Source of the DNA: Prado023 sp964638055
GTDB taxonomy: Bacteria; Actinomycetota; Actinomycetes; S36-B12; CAIYMF01
Assembly: GCA_964638055.1 (NCBI GenBank)
Contig: CAZWXF010000030.1
Location: 1-27,832 of the forward strand
Length of the DNA stretch: 27,832 bases
Direction: 5' to 3'
Shown here: one piece after another, positions 7,274-14,441 of the stretch
How the letters are laid out: each line of letters opens with the position of its first letter
Position numbering within the stretch: the stretch's first letter is position 1
The notes under the pieces: generated by a model
The model's input: only the letters and a program-made list of their open reading frames with translations
What the model was told of the DNA's origin: nothing
Databases searched by the model: none
Translations under genes and position numbers: made by a program

Positions 7274-8080
7274 TCATGGACAGGAGATGTCAATCACGAC
7301 GGGTGCGTGGTCGCTGGGCGGTGGAGTGCCCTTGACGCCGGGCTTGCGTGCCTCGCGGTCCACGAAGGCCCCTTCCAGATGGGCGGTAAGGGCAGCGTTG
7401 GCGAGGACGAGGTCTATCCGCATCCCCATGGCCTTGTGGAAGGAGCCGGCCCTGTAGTCCCAGTAGGTGTAGGGGTGGGGGCCCTTGCTGATGGTCGGCA
7501 TGACGTCCTCCAGCCCCGCGTCGATGAGCGCCTGGACCGCGGCCCGCTCTGGTGCTGTCACGTGCGTGCTGTCGATGAACGCCTTGATGTCCCACACGTC
7601 GTCATCGTGCGGGGCCACGTTGAAGTCGCCCATGACGGCGAAGGGCTGGGCGCCCGCGGCGGCCGGGACGAGATGGTCGGCCAGCGCGGCCAACCACTCC
7701 AGCTTGTAGTGGTAGTGCGGGTCGGTCGTCGTCCTGCCGTTGGGCACATAGACGCCGGCGACGCGCACCCCACCACAGGTCGCCGCCAGGTACCGGGCCT
7801 CGGGGGGACAGGTCGCGTCGGGGAAGAGCGGCGCCTCGGGAAGATCCGTCTCGACGTCCTCGATCCCCAGCCGCGAGATCAGGGCGACTCCGTTCCACCG
7901 GCCCTGTCCCCGGTGGACCGACTGGTAGCCCAGGGTGGCCAGATCGGCGGCGGGGAAGGCGTCCTGGGCGATCTTCGTCTCCTGCATGACCAGGACGTCG
8001 GGGGCCGCCTCGGCCAGCCAGCGCTGCAGTCGCGGCAGTCGCGTGGGCAGCGAGTTCACGTTCCAGGTCGCGATCCGCAC
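7274..8080 (-). CDS. xth: Exodeoxyribonuclease III (AP endonuclease)
   Basis: The 268-residue protein has the full endonuclease/exonuclease/phosphatase fold motifs of exonuclease III: MRIATWNVNSL, VLVMQETKI (metal Glu), VYVPNGRTTTDPHYHYKL, GDFNVAPHDDDVWD (Asp and Asn), MRIDLVLAN, and the C-terminal SDHAPVV with the catalytic Asp-His. It cuts DNA 5' of abasic sites and trims 3' ends in base excision repair. Ung, which makes abasic sites from uracil in DNA, is encoded about 5 kb away in the same window. The start is GTG at 8078-8080 with GAGAGG about 9 nt upstream. It is probably cotranscribed with hemolysin III. Confidence 0.93.
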   Translation of the reverse strand: MRIATWNVNSLPTRLPRLQRWLAEAAPDVLVMQETKIAQDAFPAADLATLGYQSVHRGQGRWNGVALISRLGIEDVETDLPEAPLFPDATCPPEARYLAATCGGVRVAGVYVPNGRTTTDPHYHYKLEWLAALADHLVPAAAGAQPFAVMGDFNVAPHDDDVWDIKAFIDSTHVTAPERAAVQALIDAGLEDVMPTISKGPHPYTYWDYRAGSFHKAMGMRIDLVLANAALTAHLEGAFVDREARKPGVKGTPPPSDHAPVVIDISCP

Positions 8081-8114
8081 GCCGCCAGCCTCTCAGATGC
8101 TGGGGACGGCCCAG

Positions 8115-8837
8115 TCAGGTGCCGGGGAGGGCGGGACGATCCGGACCGCGCAGCTCGCCGCCGGCCCTGCGGGGCTTGCGCTTGACCTCCACTCCCCCGA
8201 ACACCGCTGCGCCCTTGATGCGCAGCTTGGGGGCCCCGGGGATCCCCGGGCCCTCGGCGCCCTGGTCGAACCCCCCGAAGACCCCGACGCCGTCCACATG
8301 GACCGAGATCCCCTCGGGCACGGTGATCTCCACCCCGCCGAAGACCGCCACGGCGGTCAGCTCGACATCCTCCGAACGGAACTGGGCCCTCGTGAAGTCC
8401 AGCTCGACACCCCCGAAGATCGCCACGGCGCTCATCGATGCGGGCACGACCCACTGCCCCTTGCGCGTCCCCGCGCCGAAGAACGCGACCACCGACGGCG
8501 AGCCGGTCTCCACCTGCCCGGGCGAGTACCAGCCGGTAGCGCCGGACGGTGACACCGGCGTCGCTGGGAAGCCGGGTGCGGGGGCGAGTGAGCCGAGCAG
8601 GGGGGCCAGGGTGACGGCGATGACCGCGGGCGGCAGGCCCTCCAGCGTGGGCTCCAGGTCGGTGATGGTGCGGGCCTGCATCGCGGCGGCCAGTCGCTCG
8701 TCGTACTCGTCACGGTTCAGGCGGCCCTCGGCGAAGGCGTCCGCCAGAACGTCGGCGACCCGCGCCCGGTCACTGTCGGCCAGCAGGACCCGGGGCTGGC
8801 GCGGCGGCTCCGGTGCTGCGGGCTCGATGTCGCTCAT
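8115..8837 (-). CDS. DUF1707 and LiaF-like (cell-wall-active antibiotic response) domain protein
   Basis: The 240-residue soluble protein opens with a DUF1707 (SHOCT-like) helical domain: LADSDRARVADVLADAFAEGRLNRDEYDERLAAA. This is followed by a Pro/Ala linker. The C-terminal half (about 135-230) has repeated VFGGVE-type strands (AVAIFGGVELDF, AVAVFGGVEITV, GVGVFGGF, GAAVFGGVEV), typical of the LiaF C-terminal beta-rich domain. LiaF proteins act with cell-envelope-stress two-component systems in Firmicutes; DUF1707 proteins in actinobacteria are often next to envelope genes. No kinase or regulator is present here. The start ATG overlaps the upstream DUF3817 stop (ATGA), and its ribosome site AGGG lies inside a 15-bp tandem repeat. 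Confidence 0.85.
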   Translation of the reverse strand: MSDIEPAAPEPPRQPRVLLADSDRARVADVLADAFAEGRLNRDEYDERLAAAMQARTITDLEPTLEGLPPAVIAVTLAPLLGSLAPAPGFPATPVSPSGATGWYSPGQVETGSPSVVAFFGAGTRKGQWVVPASMSAVAIFGGVELDFTRAQFRSEDVELTAVAVFGGVEITVPEGISVHVDGVGVFGGFDQGAEGPGIPGAPKLRIKGAAVFGGVEVKRKPRRAGGELRGPDRPALPGT

Positions 8838-9250
8838 GCACTGCCCTGTGCTGCGCTGCCCTGGGCTGCACTGCCCTGGGCTGCGCCGCTCCCGGGTGCA
8901 CCTTCCCGGGTTGCCTGCAGGGAGGCCCGGACCCGGCGCTCGAGGATGAACGACATGAACGGGATCGTCCCTGCCACACCCACGACGACTGCGCGCCAGG
9001 GCGTCCAGCGGGCTCGGATGGCCAGGTCCAGGACGGTCACGAGGTAGACCATGAAGAGCAGGCCATGCAGCTGCCAGCCCACGGCGTACCAGGTCGTCTC
9101 CTCATTCCCCAGCAGGTACTTCCACGGCAGGCCCACCACGGTCATGAAGGCCAGCACTGCGCCCACCACGTATGCCGCGATGCGGTAGCGCTGGTACGTC
9201 GCCGAGGCGAGCAGGTTCGAGGTGGAGGGGGCCTGGGCGGTGGTCGTCAT
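8834..9250 (-). CDS. DUF3817 family membrane protein
   Basis: The 138-residue protein has three hydrophobic segments (about residues 24-46, 56-80 and 84-103). The DUF3817 signature is LPWKYLLGNEETTWYAVGWQ, followed by HGLLFMVYLVTVLDLA. Its function is unknown; in actinobacteria it is commonly found beside SURF1 and cytochrome-related or envelope genes. Start ATG at 9248-9250 has AGGAGAG upstream and overlaps the SURF1 stop (ATGA). The C-terminal tail consists of AAQGS repeats encoded by a 15-bp tandem array at 8837-8881, so tail length may vary between strains. The stop overlaps the DUF1707 start. Confidence 0.85.
   Translation of the reverse strand: MTTTAQAPSTSNLLASATYQRYRIAAYVVGAVLAFMTVVGLPWKYLLGNEETTWYAVGWQLHGLLFMVYLVTVLDLAIRARWTPWRAVVVGVAGTIPFMSFILERRVRASLQATREGAPGSGAAQGSAAQGSAAQGSA
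8837..8896. repeat. 15-bp tandem repeat, three clear copies plus a degenerate fourth
   Basis: Units at 8837-8851, 8852-8866 and 8867-8881 read TGCACTGCCCTGTGC, TGCGCTGCCCTGGGC and TGCACTGCCCTGGGC; 8882-8896 is a diverged fourth. Each unit codes for five residues (AAQGS) in the DUF3817 tail, so copy changes keep the frame. The last unit also holds the ribosome site and touches the start codon of the DUF1707 gene. Confidence 0.8.
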
Positions 9251-10014
9251 GTGCTCTCCTGCGTCTGCTGTTCGGTCCGGGGCTGCGAACGGGTGAGCCC
9301 CCGCGCGTACAGCACGACGAACCCGGCGAACACCAGCCACTGGAGGGCGTACGCGGCATTGCGCCAGTTCATGCCCAGATCCGCTCCGGGCAAGTCTGCC
9401 ACCTGCAGCGGAGAGGGGGCCGTGGGCTCGGATCCGGCCACACCGGGCTCGGTCGTCCGCCCGGTGCCCGTCTCGGCGATGACAGCGAACCATCCCGACC
9501 TCACAGGGAAGCCCGCGCCGCTGGCCAACGCACCGGTGTCGACCGCCGGGAGCAGCGCGCCCGGGGCGGGTGCGGCGCCGGGCAGGCTGCGCTCCTCGTC
9601 CGCGACGAGCACGGTCAGCACGTGGACGGTCCCAGTGGGGGCAGGCGCAGGCGTCGCACCAGCGGGGATCCAGCCGCGGACGACAGCGACCGCGGGTCCA
9701 TCGTCAGGCGTCAGGGCGGTCAGGACCCACGCCCCGTCCACGCCGGCGGAGCGCCGCGGACCCACCAGGAACGTGTGGTCCTGGTCGTAGCGTCCCGTCA
9801 GGCGCACGCGCATCCCCGAGAAGGCACTCGTCGGGTCCAGATCCGACAGGGCCACGACCTCACCTGTCGGGACGGCGTCCACGGCCGTCCGGTGGGCCCG
9901 GTCCCATTGCCAGTGGGCCATGAGCACGCAGACCACGATCGCTGACACCGCGACGAGGACGGTCGCGACGCGGCCGGACAGGCTCGGCCCGCGCGGCAGC
10001 ACATGGCTGGACAT
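9247..10014 (-). CDS. SURF1 family cytochrome oxidase assembly protein
   Basis: The protein is about 255 residues with the SURF1 layout: an N-terminal membrane segment (VATVLVAVSAIVVCVLMAHWQWDRAHR), a periplasm-facing domain with VRLTGRYDQDHTFLVGPR and VVRGWIPAG, then MNWRNAAYALQWLVFAGFVVLYARG as the second membrane segment. SURF1 helps insert haem a into cytochrome c oxidase. No oxidase gene is in this window. The start is ATG at 10014; a GTG at 10056 would overlap the small upstream gene. The stop overlaps the DUF3817 start by 4 nt, placing it in the middle of a coupled membrane-protein operon. Confidence 0.87.
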   Translation of the reverse strand: MSSHVLPRGPSLSGRVATVLVAVSAIVVCVLMAHWQWDRAHRTAVDAVPTGEVVALSDLDPTSAFSGMRVRLTGRYDQDHTFLVGPRRSAGVDGAWVLTALTPDDGPAVAVVRGWIPAGATPAPAPTGTVHVLTVLVADEERSLPGAAPAPGALLPAVDTGALASGAGFPVRSGWFAVIAETGTGRTTEPGVAGSEPTAPSPLQVADLPGADLGMNWRNAAYALQWLVFAGFVVLYARGLTRSQPRTEQQTQEST

Positions 10015-10030
10015 CAGGGGTGAGCGGGCA

Positions 10031-10216
10031 TCAGGGGAGGCTGCCCGGGGGGTCACCCAGGTTCGTCTGCGCCCGACGCAGATGACGAACCATCGAGAGG
10101 AACAGCAGGATCGTCACCAGGGCGAGGATGACGAAGGCGATGCCCGCCGCGGGCGTCGGGCGCACGGTCACGTCGTTGACGGGGGGGTCGGCCAGGGCGA
10201 CCGCTACGTTCCACAT
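10031..10216 (-). CDS. Small single-pass membrane protein
   Basis: This short protein of 61 residues has a single membrane segment (AAGIAFVILALVTILLFLSMV) followed by a basic stretch RHLRRAQ, so the C-terminus should be cytoplasmic. Similar tiny proteins are common upstream of SURF1 in actinobacteria, but I cannot name a family. The start is ATG at 10214-10216 with GGAGGTCCTGC upstream, a good ribosome site. It is the first gene of the overlapping SURF1–DUF3817–DUF1707 operon, 16 nt before SURF1. The divergent DUF4307 gene lies across a 112-bp promoter region. Confidence 0.7.
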   Translation of the reverse strand: MWNVAVALADPPVNDVTVRPTPAAGIAFVILALVTILLFLSMVRHLRRAQTNLGDPPGSLP

Positions 10217-10245
10217 GCAGGACCTCCGAGGACTCAGGGCGGGAC

Positions 10246-10251
10246 TAGTGT
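10246..10251 (+). promoter_or_regulatory. Possible -10 element TAGTGT upstream of DUF4307
   Basis: TAGTGT fits the actinobacterial TANNNT -10 pattern and lies 9 nt before the ATG of a 23-codon leader ORF. No good -35 is visible. Confidence 0.3.
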
Positions 10252-10260
10252 CTCAGGACC

Positions 10261-10332
10261 ATGAAGGCCCCGCGACGCGCCCGCACGACGGGCCGGTGGC
10301 CTTGCGCACCACGAAGGGCGAGCACTCCATGA
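10261..10332 (+). CDS. Possible 23-codon leader ORF coupled to DUF4307
   Basis: ATG at 10261 opens a 23-codon arginine-rich frame ending in a TGA at 10330-10332 that overlaps the ATG of the DUF4307 gene (ATGA). No ribosome site precedes it, but a -10-like TAGTGT at 10246-10251 would put the RNA start very close, as in a leaderless transcript. It may be chance; I list it because of the exact overlap. Confidence 0.25.
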   Translation: MKAPRRARTTGRWPCAPRRASTP

Positions 10333-10835
10333 AGGAATCCGCGTACGTCGGCAGCGCTGGGCGGCCGGGGCAGTGGACCCCTGAGATCCGCGCCCGCTAC
10401 GGGGTGCGGGAGCGGCCGCGGTGGTTGATCGCCATGGCTGCCTTCGCCGCTGCCTGCCTCTTGGCGATCGGCACCTGGTACGCCTGGGAGCGAGCGAACC
10501 CGGACATCACCGCCGGGCTGAGCACGTTCCGCGTCATCAGCGACGATCACGTCGAGATCACGTTCGACGTCGTGCGAGAGCTGGCGAAGCCCGCGGTCTG
10601 CGTCGTTCGCGCCCGGGCCGTCGACGGATTCGACGTCGGCTACGCCGAGGTCGCCCTGCCGGCCCAGTCAGGTCGCACCACCCACACCTACCAGCTGCGT
10701 ACTGCGTACCGGGCCCTGGTGGCCGAGCTCCTCGGCTGCGGACTGGGTGGCGCGCCTGCCGGCCTGCCAGGACCGCAGTTCCGCCCGGGGGTCCTGCCGC
10801 CGGAGCAGCCCTGGACTCCCCCGGCCGGATCGTGA
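10329..10835 (+). CDS. DUF4307 domain protein
   Basis: The 168-residue protein begins with a soluble head (residues 1-35, WTPEIRARYGVRERPRW) followed by one membrane segment (LIAMAAFAAACLLAIGTWYAW). Next comes an extracytoplasmic beta-rich domain of about 90 residues (STFRVISDDHVEITFDVVRELAKPAVCVVRARAVDGFDVGYAEV) and a Pro-rich tail. This is the DUF4307 layout. Its function is unknown. The link DUF4307–greA is conserved in actinobacteria, including mycobacteria, where mca (mycothiol conjugate amidase) is usually on the other side. No mca is present here. Start ATG at 10329 has GAAGGG about 10 nt upstream. Confidence 0.85.
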   Translation: MKESAYVGSAGRPGQWTPEIRARYGVRERPRWLIAMAAFAAACLLAIGTWYAWERANPDITAGLSTFRVISDDHVEITFDVVRELAKPAVCVVRARAVDGFDVGYAEVALPAQSGRTTHTYQLRTAYRALVAELLGCGLGGAPAGLPGPQFRPGVLPPEQPWTPPAGS

Positions 10836-11056
10836 CGGCTCGGCCCGGCCGGCCCTCGGCCTTCGACGCGCTGCGGTCGACCCGACAAGTGTCGGCGTGC
10901 GACGCGGCGCACTGCCCAGCACAGCAGGCGCCGCGATGAGTGCGTCCCCACCGGCTCCCGCCGGGCGCCCTCTCCCGGAGCCTTCGGGTGGCTGTGCAGC
11001 CACATCACCCGGTGTTACCCTCCCCATCGCATTGTCCGCGAAGCGTCAGGAGTGGC

Positions 11057-11551
11057 ATGTCCGAGAGTCCTGAGCCGACCTGGCTCACTCAGGAGGCCTT
11101 CGACCGGCTGGCCGCGGAGCTCGACGATCGCTCGACCTCGCGGCGCACCGAGATCACGCGACGCATCGAGGCGGCTCGTGAGGAGGGTGACCTGCGCGAG
11201 AACGGCGGGTATCACGCCGCCAAGGACGAGCAGGGCAAGAACGAGGCTCGCATCCGGCAGCTGACGGCGCTCCTGCAGACCGCTCAGGTCGGCGCTCCCG
11301 ATGTCGCCGAGGGCGAGGCGGCGCACGGGATGGTCGTGTCCGTCGACTTCGTCAGCGGGACCCGCACCATGACCTTCCTTCTCGGCTCGCGAGAGGAGGC
11401 CGCCCACGCCAGCGTCGATGTGATCTCGCCTTCGTCCCCGATGGGCGCTGCCGTGCTCGGTCATAGGGTGGGCGAAACGGTGGAGTACCTCACGCCGGCG
11501 GGAAAGCAGCTGGCTGTGCGGATCACCGAGGTGCAGCGCTACACGCCCTAG
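11057..11551 (+). CDS. greA: Transcription elongation factor GreA
   Basis: The 164-residue protein has the N-terminal coiled-coil with the tip motif GDLRENGGYHAAKDEQ carrying acidic Asp45 and Glu48. These residues reach the RNA polymerase active site and stimulate transcript cleavage. The C-terminal globular domain ends in SSPMGAAVLGHRVGETVEY, typical of GreA. It rescues backtracked RNA polymerase. Start ATG at 11057 has AGGAG 4 nt upstream (11048-11052). It follows DUF4307 after 221 bp and faces ilvA; 24 bp separate the two stop codons. Confidence 0.95.
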   Translation: MSESPEPTWLTQEAFDRLAAELDDRSTSRRTEITRRIEAAREEGDLRENGGYHAAKDEQGKNEARIRQLTALLQTAQVGAPDVAEGEAAHGMVVSVDFVSGTRTMTFLLGSREEAAHASVDVISPSSPMGAAVLGHRVGETVEYLTPAGKQLAVRITEVQRYTP

Positions 11552-11570
11552 CCCCGCCCCTGGGACGGGG
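11552..11570. terminator. Short hairpin between convergent greA and ilvA
   Basis: CCCCG at 11552-11556 pairs with CGGGG at 11566-11570 around a 9-nt loop, right after the greA stop. It sits in the 24-bp gap between two converging genes and could serve both; no T-tract. Confidence 0.4.
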
Positions 11571-11575
11571 AGACG

Positions 11576-12793
11576 TCATCGCTCTGCCACGATGGGCCAG
11601 CCGCGCACAGACAGTCCCTCCGCGACCGCTCGGCAGTGCTCAGGCCCGCGGGTCTCCAGGTGCAGGCGGACGTCCACCTCGCCCAGCATCAGGCCTGCGC
11701 CCATGCGCTCGTGCTCGACAGAGATGACGTTGGCGCCCAGCGCCGCGACCTCGCCGAGCAGGTCCGCCAGGGCACCGGGATGATCACCCAGGCGCGCACG
11801 AAGGGTCAGGTAGCGGCCCGCGGCGACGAGGCCGTGCTCCATCACGCGCACCAGCAGCAGGGGGTCGACGTTGCCCCCCGAGAGGATCACGACGACCGGC
11901 GGCTGGAGGCCCGACTCCTCCAGCAATGCGGCAACTCCCACGGCGCCCGCCGGCTCGACGAGCAGCTTGTCGCGCTCCAGGACGAGGAGGAGCGCGCGCG
12001 AGATCGCCTCCTCGCTCACTGTGAGGATGCGCAACGCGCGCTTCGAGATGATCCGGAACGGCACGGCGCCGGGCCGGCCAACAGCGATCCCATCAGCCAT
12101 GGTCGACAAGTGGGCGAGCTGGATGGGGCTGCCGGCCGCCAGTGAGCCCGGGTACGCAGCGGCGCCGGCCGCCTGGACGCCGACGACAGCCACGTGCGGG
12201 GCCGCCTGCGCCAGCGCAGCCGCGACGCCGGCCAGCAGGCCTCCTCCACCCGTCGGGACCAGCACCGTCGCGACGTCCGGCACCTGTTCGAGCACCTCGA
12301 GGGCGACTGTGCCCTGGCCGGCCACGACATCCTCGTGATCGAAGGGGTGGATGAGGATGGCTCCGGTCCTCGCCGCATGCTCGGCGGCGGCGTCCAGCGA
12401 CTCCTCGACCGTCGCCCCCATGAGGACGACCTGCGCTCCGTAGGACCTGGTCGCTGTCACCTTGGGCAGAGGGGCCCCGACGGGCATGAACACGGTGGCC
12501 GACACCCCCAGTCGACGGGCGGCCACCGCGACGCCCTGGGCGTGGTTGCCCGCGCTCGCCGCCACGACTCCCCTGTCCCTCACCTCGGGGCCGAGGCGCA
12601 GCATCCGGACGAAGGCCCCTCGCACCTTGAAGGACCCCGCGGCCTGCAGGTTCTCGCACTTCATCCACACGGGACCGCCGACGAGCGTGGCCAGGTGCGA
12701 GGCGGGCACGACCTGCGTCATGCGGACGACGCCCGCAAGCTCCTCGCGGGCCTGCTGGATGTCTGCGAGGGTGACCGGCACGGCCGCCATCAT
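11576..12793 (-). CDS. ilvA: Threonine ammonia-lyase with C-terminal ACT domain
   Basis: The 405-residue protein is a fold-type II PLP enzyme. The Schiff-base lysine is Lys56 in AAGSFKVRGA, SAGNHAQGVA binds substrate, and VPTGGGGLLAGVA is the phosphate-binding loop. A single ACT domain occupies about residues 325-405 (LRARLGDHPGALADLLGEVAALGANV). It converts threonine to 2-oxobutanoate and ammonia, the first step toward isoleucine. The single ACT domain and length fit the shorter actinobacterial/TdcB-like form rather than the E. coli IlvA with a double regulatory domain. Start is ATG at 12793 or the adjacent ATG at 12790; no clear ribosome site, so it may rely on reading through from ung 31 bp upstream. 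Confidence 0.92.
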   Translation of the reverse strand: MMAAVPVTLADIQQAREELAGVVRMTQVVPASHLATLVGGPVWMKCENLQAAGSFKVRGAFVRMLRLGPEVRDRGVVAASAGNHAQGVAVAARRLGVSATVFMPVGAPLPKVTATRSYGAQVVLMGATVEESLDAAAEHAARTGAILIHPFDHEDVVAGQGTVALEVLEQVPDVATVLVPTGGGGLLAGVAAALAQAAPHVAVVGVQAAGAAAYPGSLAAGSPIQLAHLSTMADGIAVGRPGAVPFRIISKRALRILTVSEEAISRALLLVLERDKLLVEPAGAVGVAALLEESGLQPPVVVILSGGNVDPLLLVRVMEHGLVAAGRYLTLRARLGDHPGALADLLGEVAALGANVISVEHERMGAGLMLGEVDVRLHLETRGPEHCRAVAEGLSVRGWPIVAER

Positions 12794-12824
12794 GGCAATC
12801 GGGTGGCCAGAAGACCCGATCTGG

Positions 12825-13610
12825 TCAGGGAAGGCGCCAGGCCACGGCCGGGCAGCCCTGGGCCGCGAGTGCGGCATTCGCCCGGCTGAAGGGGCGCGAG
12901 CCGAAGAATCCCCGGTCGGCGGACATCGGGCTGGGGTGGGCCGACTCGATGCGGGGGATCCCGCTGGCAGCCAGAGCCGGGGCGAGGGCCTGGGCATCGC
13001 GTCCCCAGAGGATCGCCACGAGCGGTCCGCCGCGGGCGACGAGGGCGTCGATCGCCGCCTGCGTCACGTCCTCCCAGCCGCGTCCCCGATGCGAGCCGGG
13101 CCTTCCGGGTCCCACGCTGAGGACCCTGTTGAGCAGCAGCACGCCGCCGTCTGCCCAGGGGCTCAGGTCGCCGGTGGTCGGCGCCGTCACGCCGAGGTCG
13201 GCGACCAGCTCCCGGAAGATGTTGGCAAGGCTGCGCGGGATCGGGCGCACGGCCGGGGCCACGCTGAACGACAGGCCCACCGCGTGCCCCGGCGTGGGGT
13301 AGGGGTCCTGACCCACGATCAGAACGCGCACGTCGGCCATCGGCCGCTCGAACGCGCGCAGGATCGCATCCCCCGCCGGCAGGAACCCCCTCCCCGCGGC
13401 GACCTCGGCCCGTAGGAAGTCACCCATCTGAGCGATGCGACCGGCCACCGGCACGAGAGCCTCGGCCCAGTCCGGGGCGACCAGGTCAGGCAGGGCCCTT
13501 CGCGCTGCCGCCCCCGACCTGTCACCTGTTGCCTCGCGCTGGGCAGTTCTTGCCGCCACGCTCTGAGTAGTTGCCACGCCTACTGCCGAAGGTGCGTCGG
13601 TGTCAGCCAC
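12825..13610 (-). CDS. ung: Uracil-DNA glycosylase, family 1
   Basis: The 261-residue protein has motif A as VGQDPYPTPGHAVGLSFS with catalytic Asp102. Motif B is HPSPMSADRGFFGSRPFSRAN, whose His stabilises the leaving uracil, and LLNRVLSV binds the base. The family usually has His after GQDPY; here it is Pro, which I recall as usual in actinobacterial Ung. It removes uracil from DNA, making abasic sites that exonuclease III can process. The start is uncertain: GTG at 13608-13610 has only a weak GGGAC upstream, and the first 40 residues are poorly conserved, so a later GTG is possible. The gene diverges from msrA across 159 bp. Confidence 0.9.
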   Translation of the reverse strand: MADTDAPSAVGVATTQSVAARTAQREATGDRSGAAARRALPDLVAPDWAEALVPVAGRIAQMGDFLRAEVAAGRGFLPAGDAILRAFERPMADVRVLIVGQDPYPTPGHAVGLSFSVAPAVRPIPRSLANIFRELVADLGVTAPTTGDLSPWADGGVLLLNRVLSVGPGRPGSHRGRGWEDVTQAAIDALVARGGPLVAILWGRDAQALAPALAASGIPRIESAHPSPMSADRGFFGSRPFSRANAALAAQGCPAVAWRLP

Positions 13611-13635
13611 GTCCCGAGGGTAGTCCGGCGCCGGG

Positions 13636-13677
13636 GCCGGCTCGCTGGCGCCGGCTCGCTGGCACCGGCTCACTGGG
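13636..13677. repeat. 14-bp tandem repeat, three copies
   Basis: GCCGGCTCGCTGGC at 13636-13649 is repeated exactly at 13650-13663 and with changes (ACCGGCTCACTGGG) at 13664-13677. It lies in the 159-bp region between the divergent ung and msrA starts, so it may affect spacing of their promoters. Confidence 0.8.
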
Positions 13678-13769
13678 CCCGGCGGCCCGGCCCAGCATCC
13701 GGCCACCCGATCGGGGGCACACAGGCGGCGCCGGTTGCGCGCGGGGCAGGGGGAGGCGACTCTTTCATC

Positions 13770-14441
13770 ATGTGGTTGAGAGCATTCCGGCGCCCGGAGA
13801 TGGTGCCTCCCGCTGACGCGCTGCCCGGCTCGCCGAGCTACCAGTACTCCGTCCCCAAGTTCAACGAGGTTCTGGGGACCTCGATGCACGAACCCTTCCC
13901 CGAGGGCGTCGTGGGGATGTACCTGGGGATGGGCTGCTTCTGGGGTGCGGAGAAGCGCCTCTGGAAGCTCCCCGGCGTCTACACCACCGCCGTCGGATAC
14001 CAAGGCGGGTACACGCCGTTCCCCACGTACGACGAGGTGTGCACCGGGATGACCGGTCACTCGGAGATCGCCATGGTGGCCTACGACCCAGGCCAGGTCG
14101 GCACCCTCGACATCCTTCGTCTCTTCTGGGAGAACCACGACCCCACGCAGGGCTACCAGCAGGGCAACGACATCGGCACCCAGTACCGCAGCGCCATCTA
14201 CTGGACGACGAGCGAGCAGCAGGACCTCGCCGAGCGCACCGCTGCGGCGTACGAGGAGGTGCTCCTCGCCGAGGGCTTCGACCCGATCACCACCGAGCTC
14301 GCGCCAGCAGTGGTCGACGAGCGGATGGTCCGGCCGTTCTACTTCGCCGAGGCGTACCACCAGCAGTACCTCTACAAGAACCCACACGGGTACGACTGCC
14401 ACGCGCACACGGGCATCCTGCTGCCCGACCTCGACCGATGA
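13770..14441 (+). CDS. msrA: Peptide methionine sulfoxide reductase MsrA
   Basis: The 223-residue protein has the catalytic motif GMGCFWGAEKRLW with Cys56, then VGYQGGYTPFPTYDEVCTGMTGHSE, the HDPTQGYQQGNDIGTQYRS block and the EAYHQQYLYKNPHGY segment. It reduces methionine-S-sulfoxide in proteins and free amino acid. The C-terminal tail has only one cysteine (Cys210 in GYDCHAHTG), where many relatives carry a second one, so recycling may use this single cysteine or a partner thiol. ATG at 13770 has GGGAGG but 15-16 nt away. A second ATG at 13800 is possible, but the longer start fits actinobacterial relatives. The stop overlaps the next start (ATGA). Confidence 0.93.
   Translation: MWLRAFRRPEMVPPADALPGSPSYQYSVPKFNEVLGTSMHEPFPEGVVGMYLGMGCFWGAEKRLWKLPGVYTTAVGYQGGYTPFPTYDEVCTGMTGHSEIAMVAYDPGQVGTLDILRLFWENHDPTQGYQQGNDIGTQYRSAIYWTTSEQQDLAERTAAAYEEVLLAEGFDPITTELAPAVVDERMVRPFYFAEAYHQQYLYKNPHGYDCHAHTGILLPDLDR

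Noticed and set aside
10836..11056. A small gene or regulatory RNA between DUF4307 and greA
   Set aside because: No open frame with a plausible start and no strong stem-loop was seen; only the greA ribosome site is clear.
11576..12997. A long N-terminal extension of threonine ammonia-lyase up to 12997
   Set aside because: The extra 68 residues overlap the ung gene in another frame and have Arg/Pro-rich shadow composition; the family N-terminus fits ATG at 12793.
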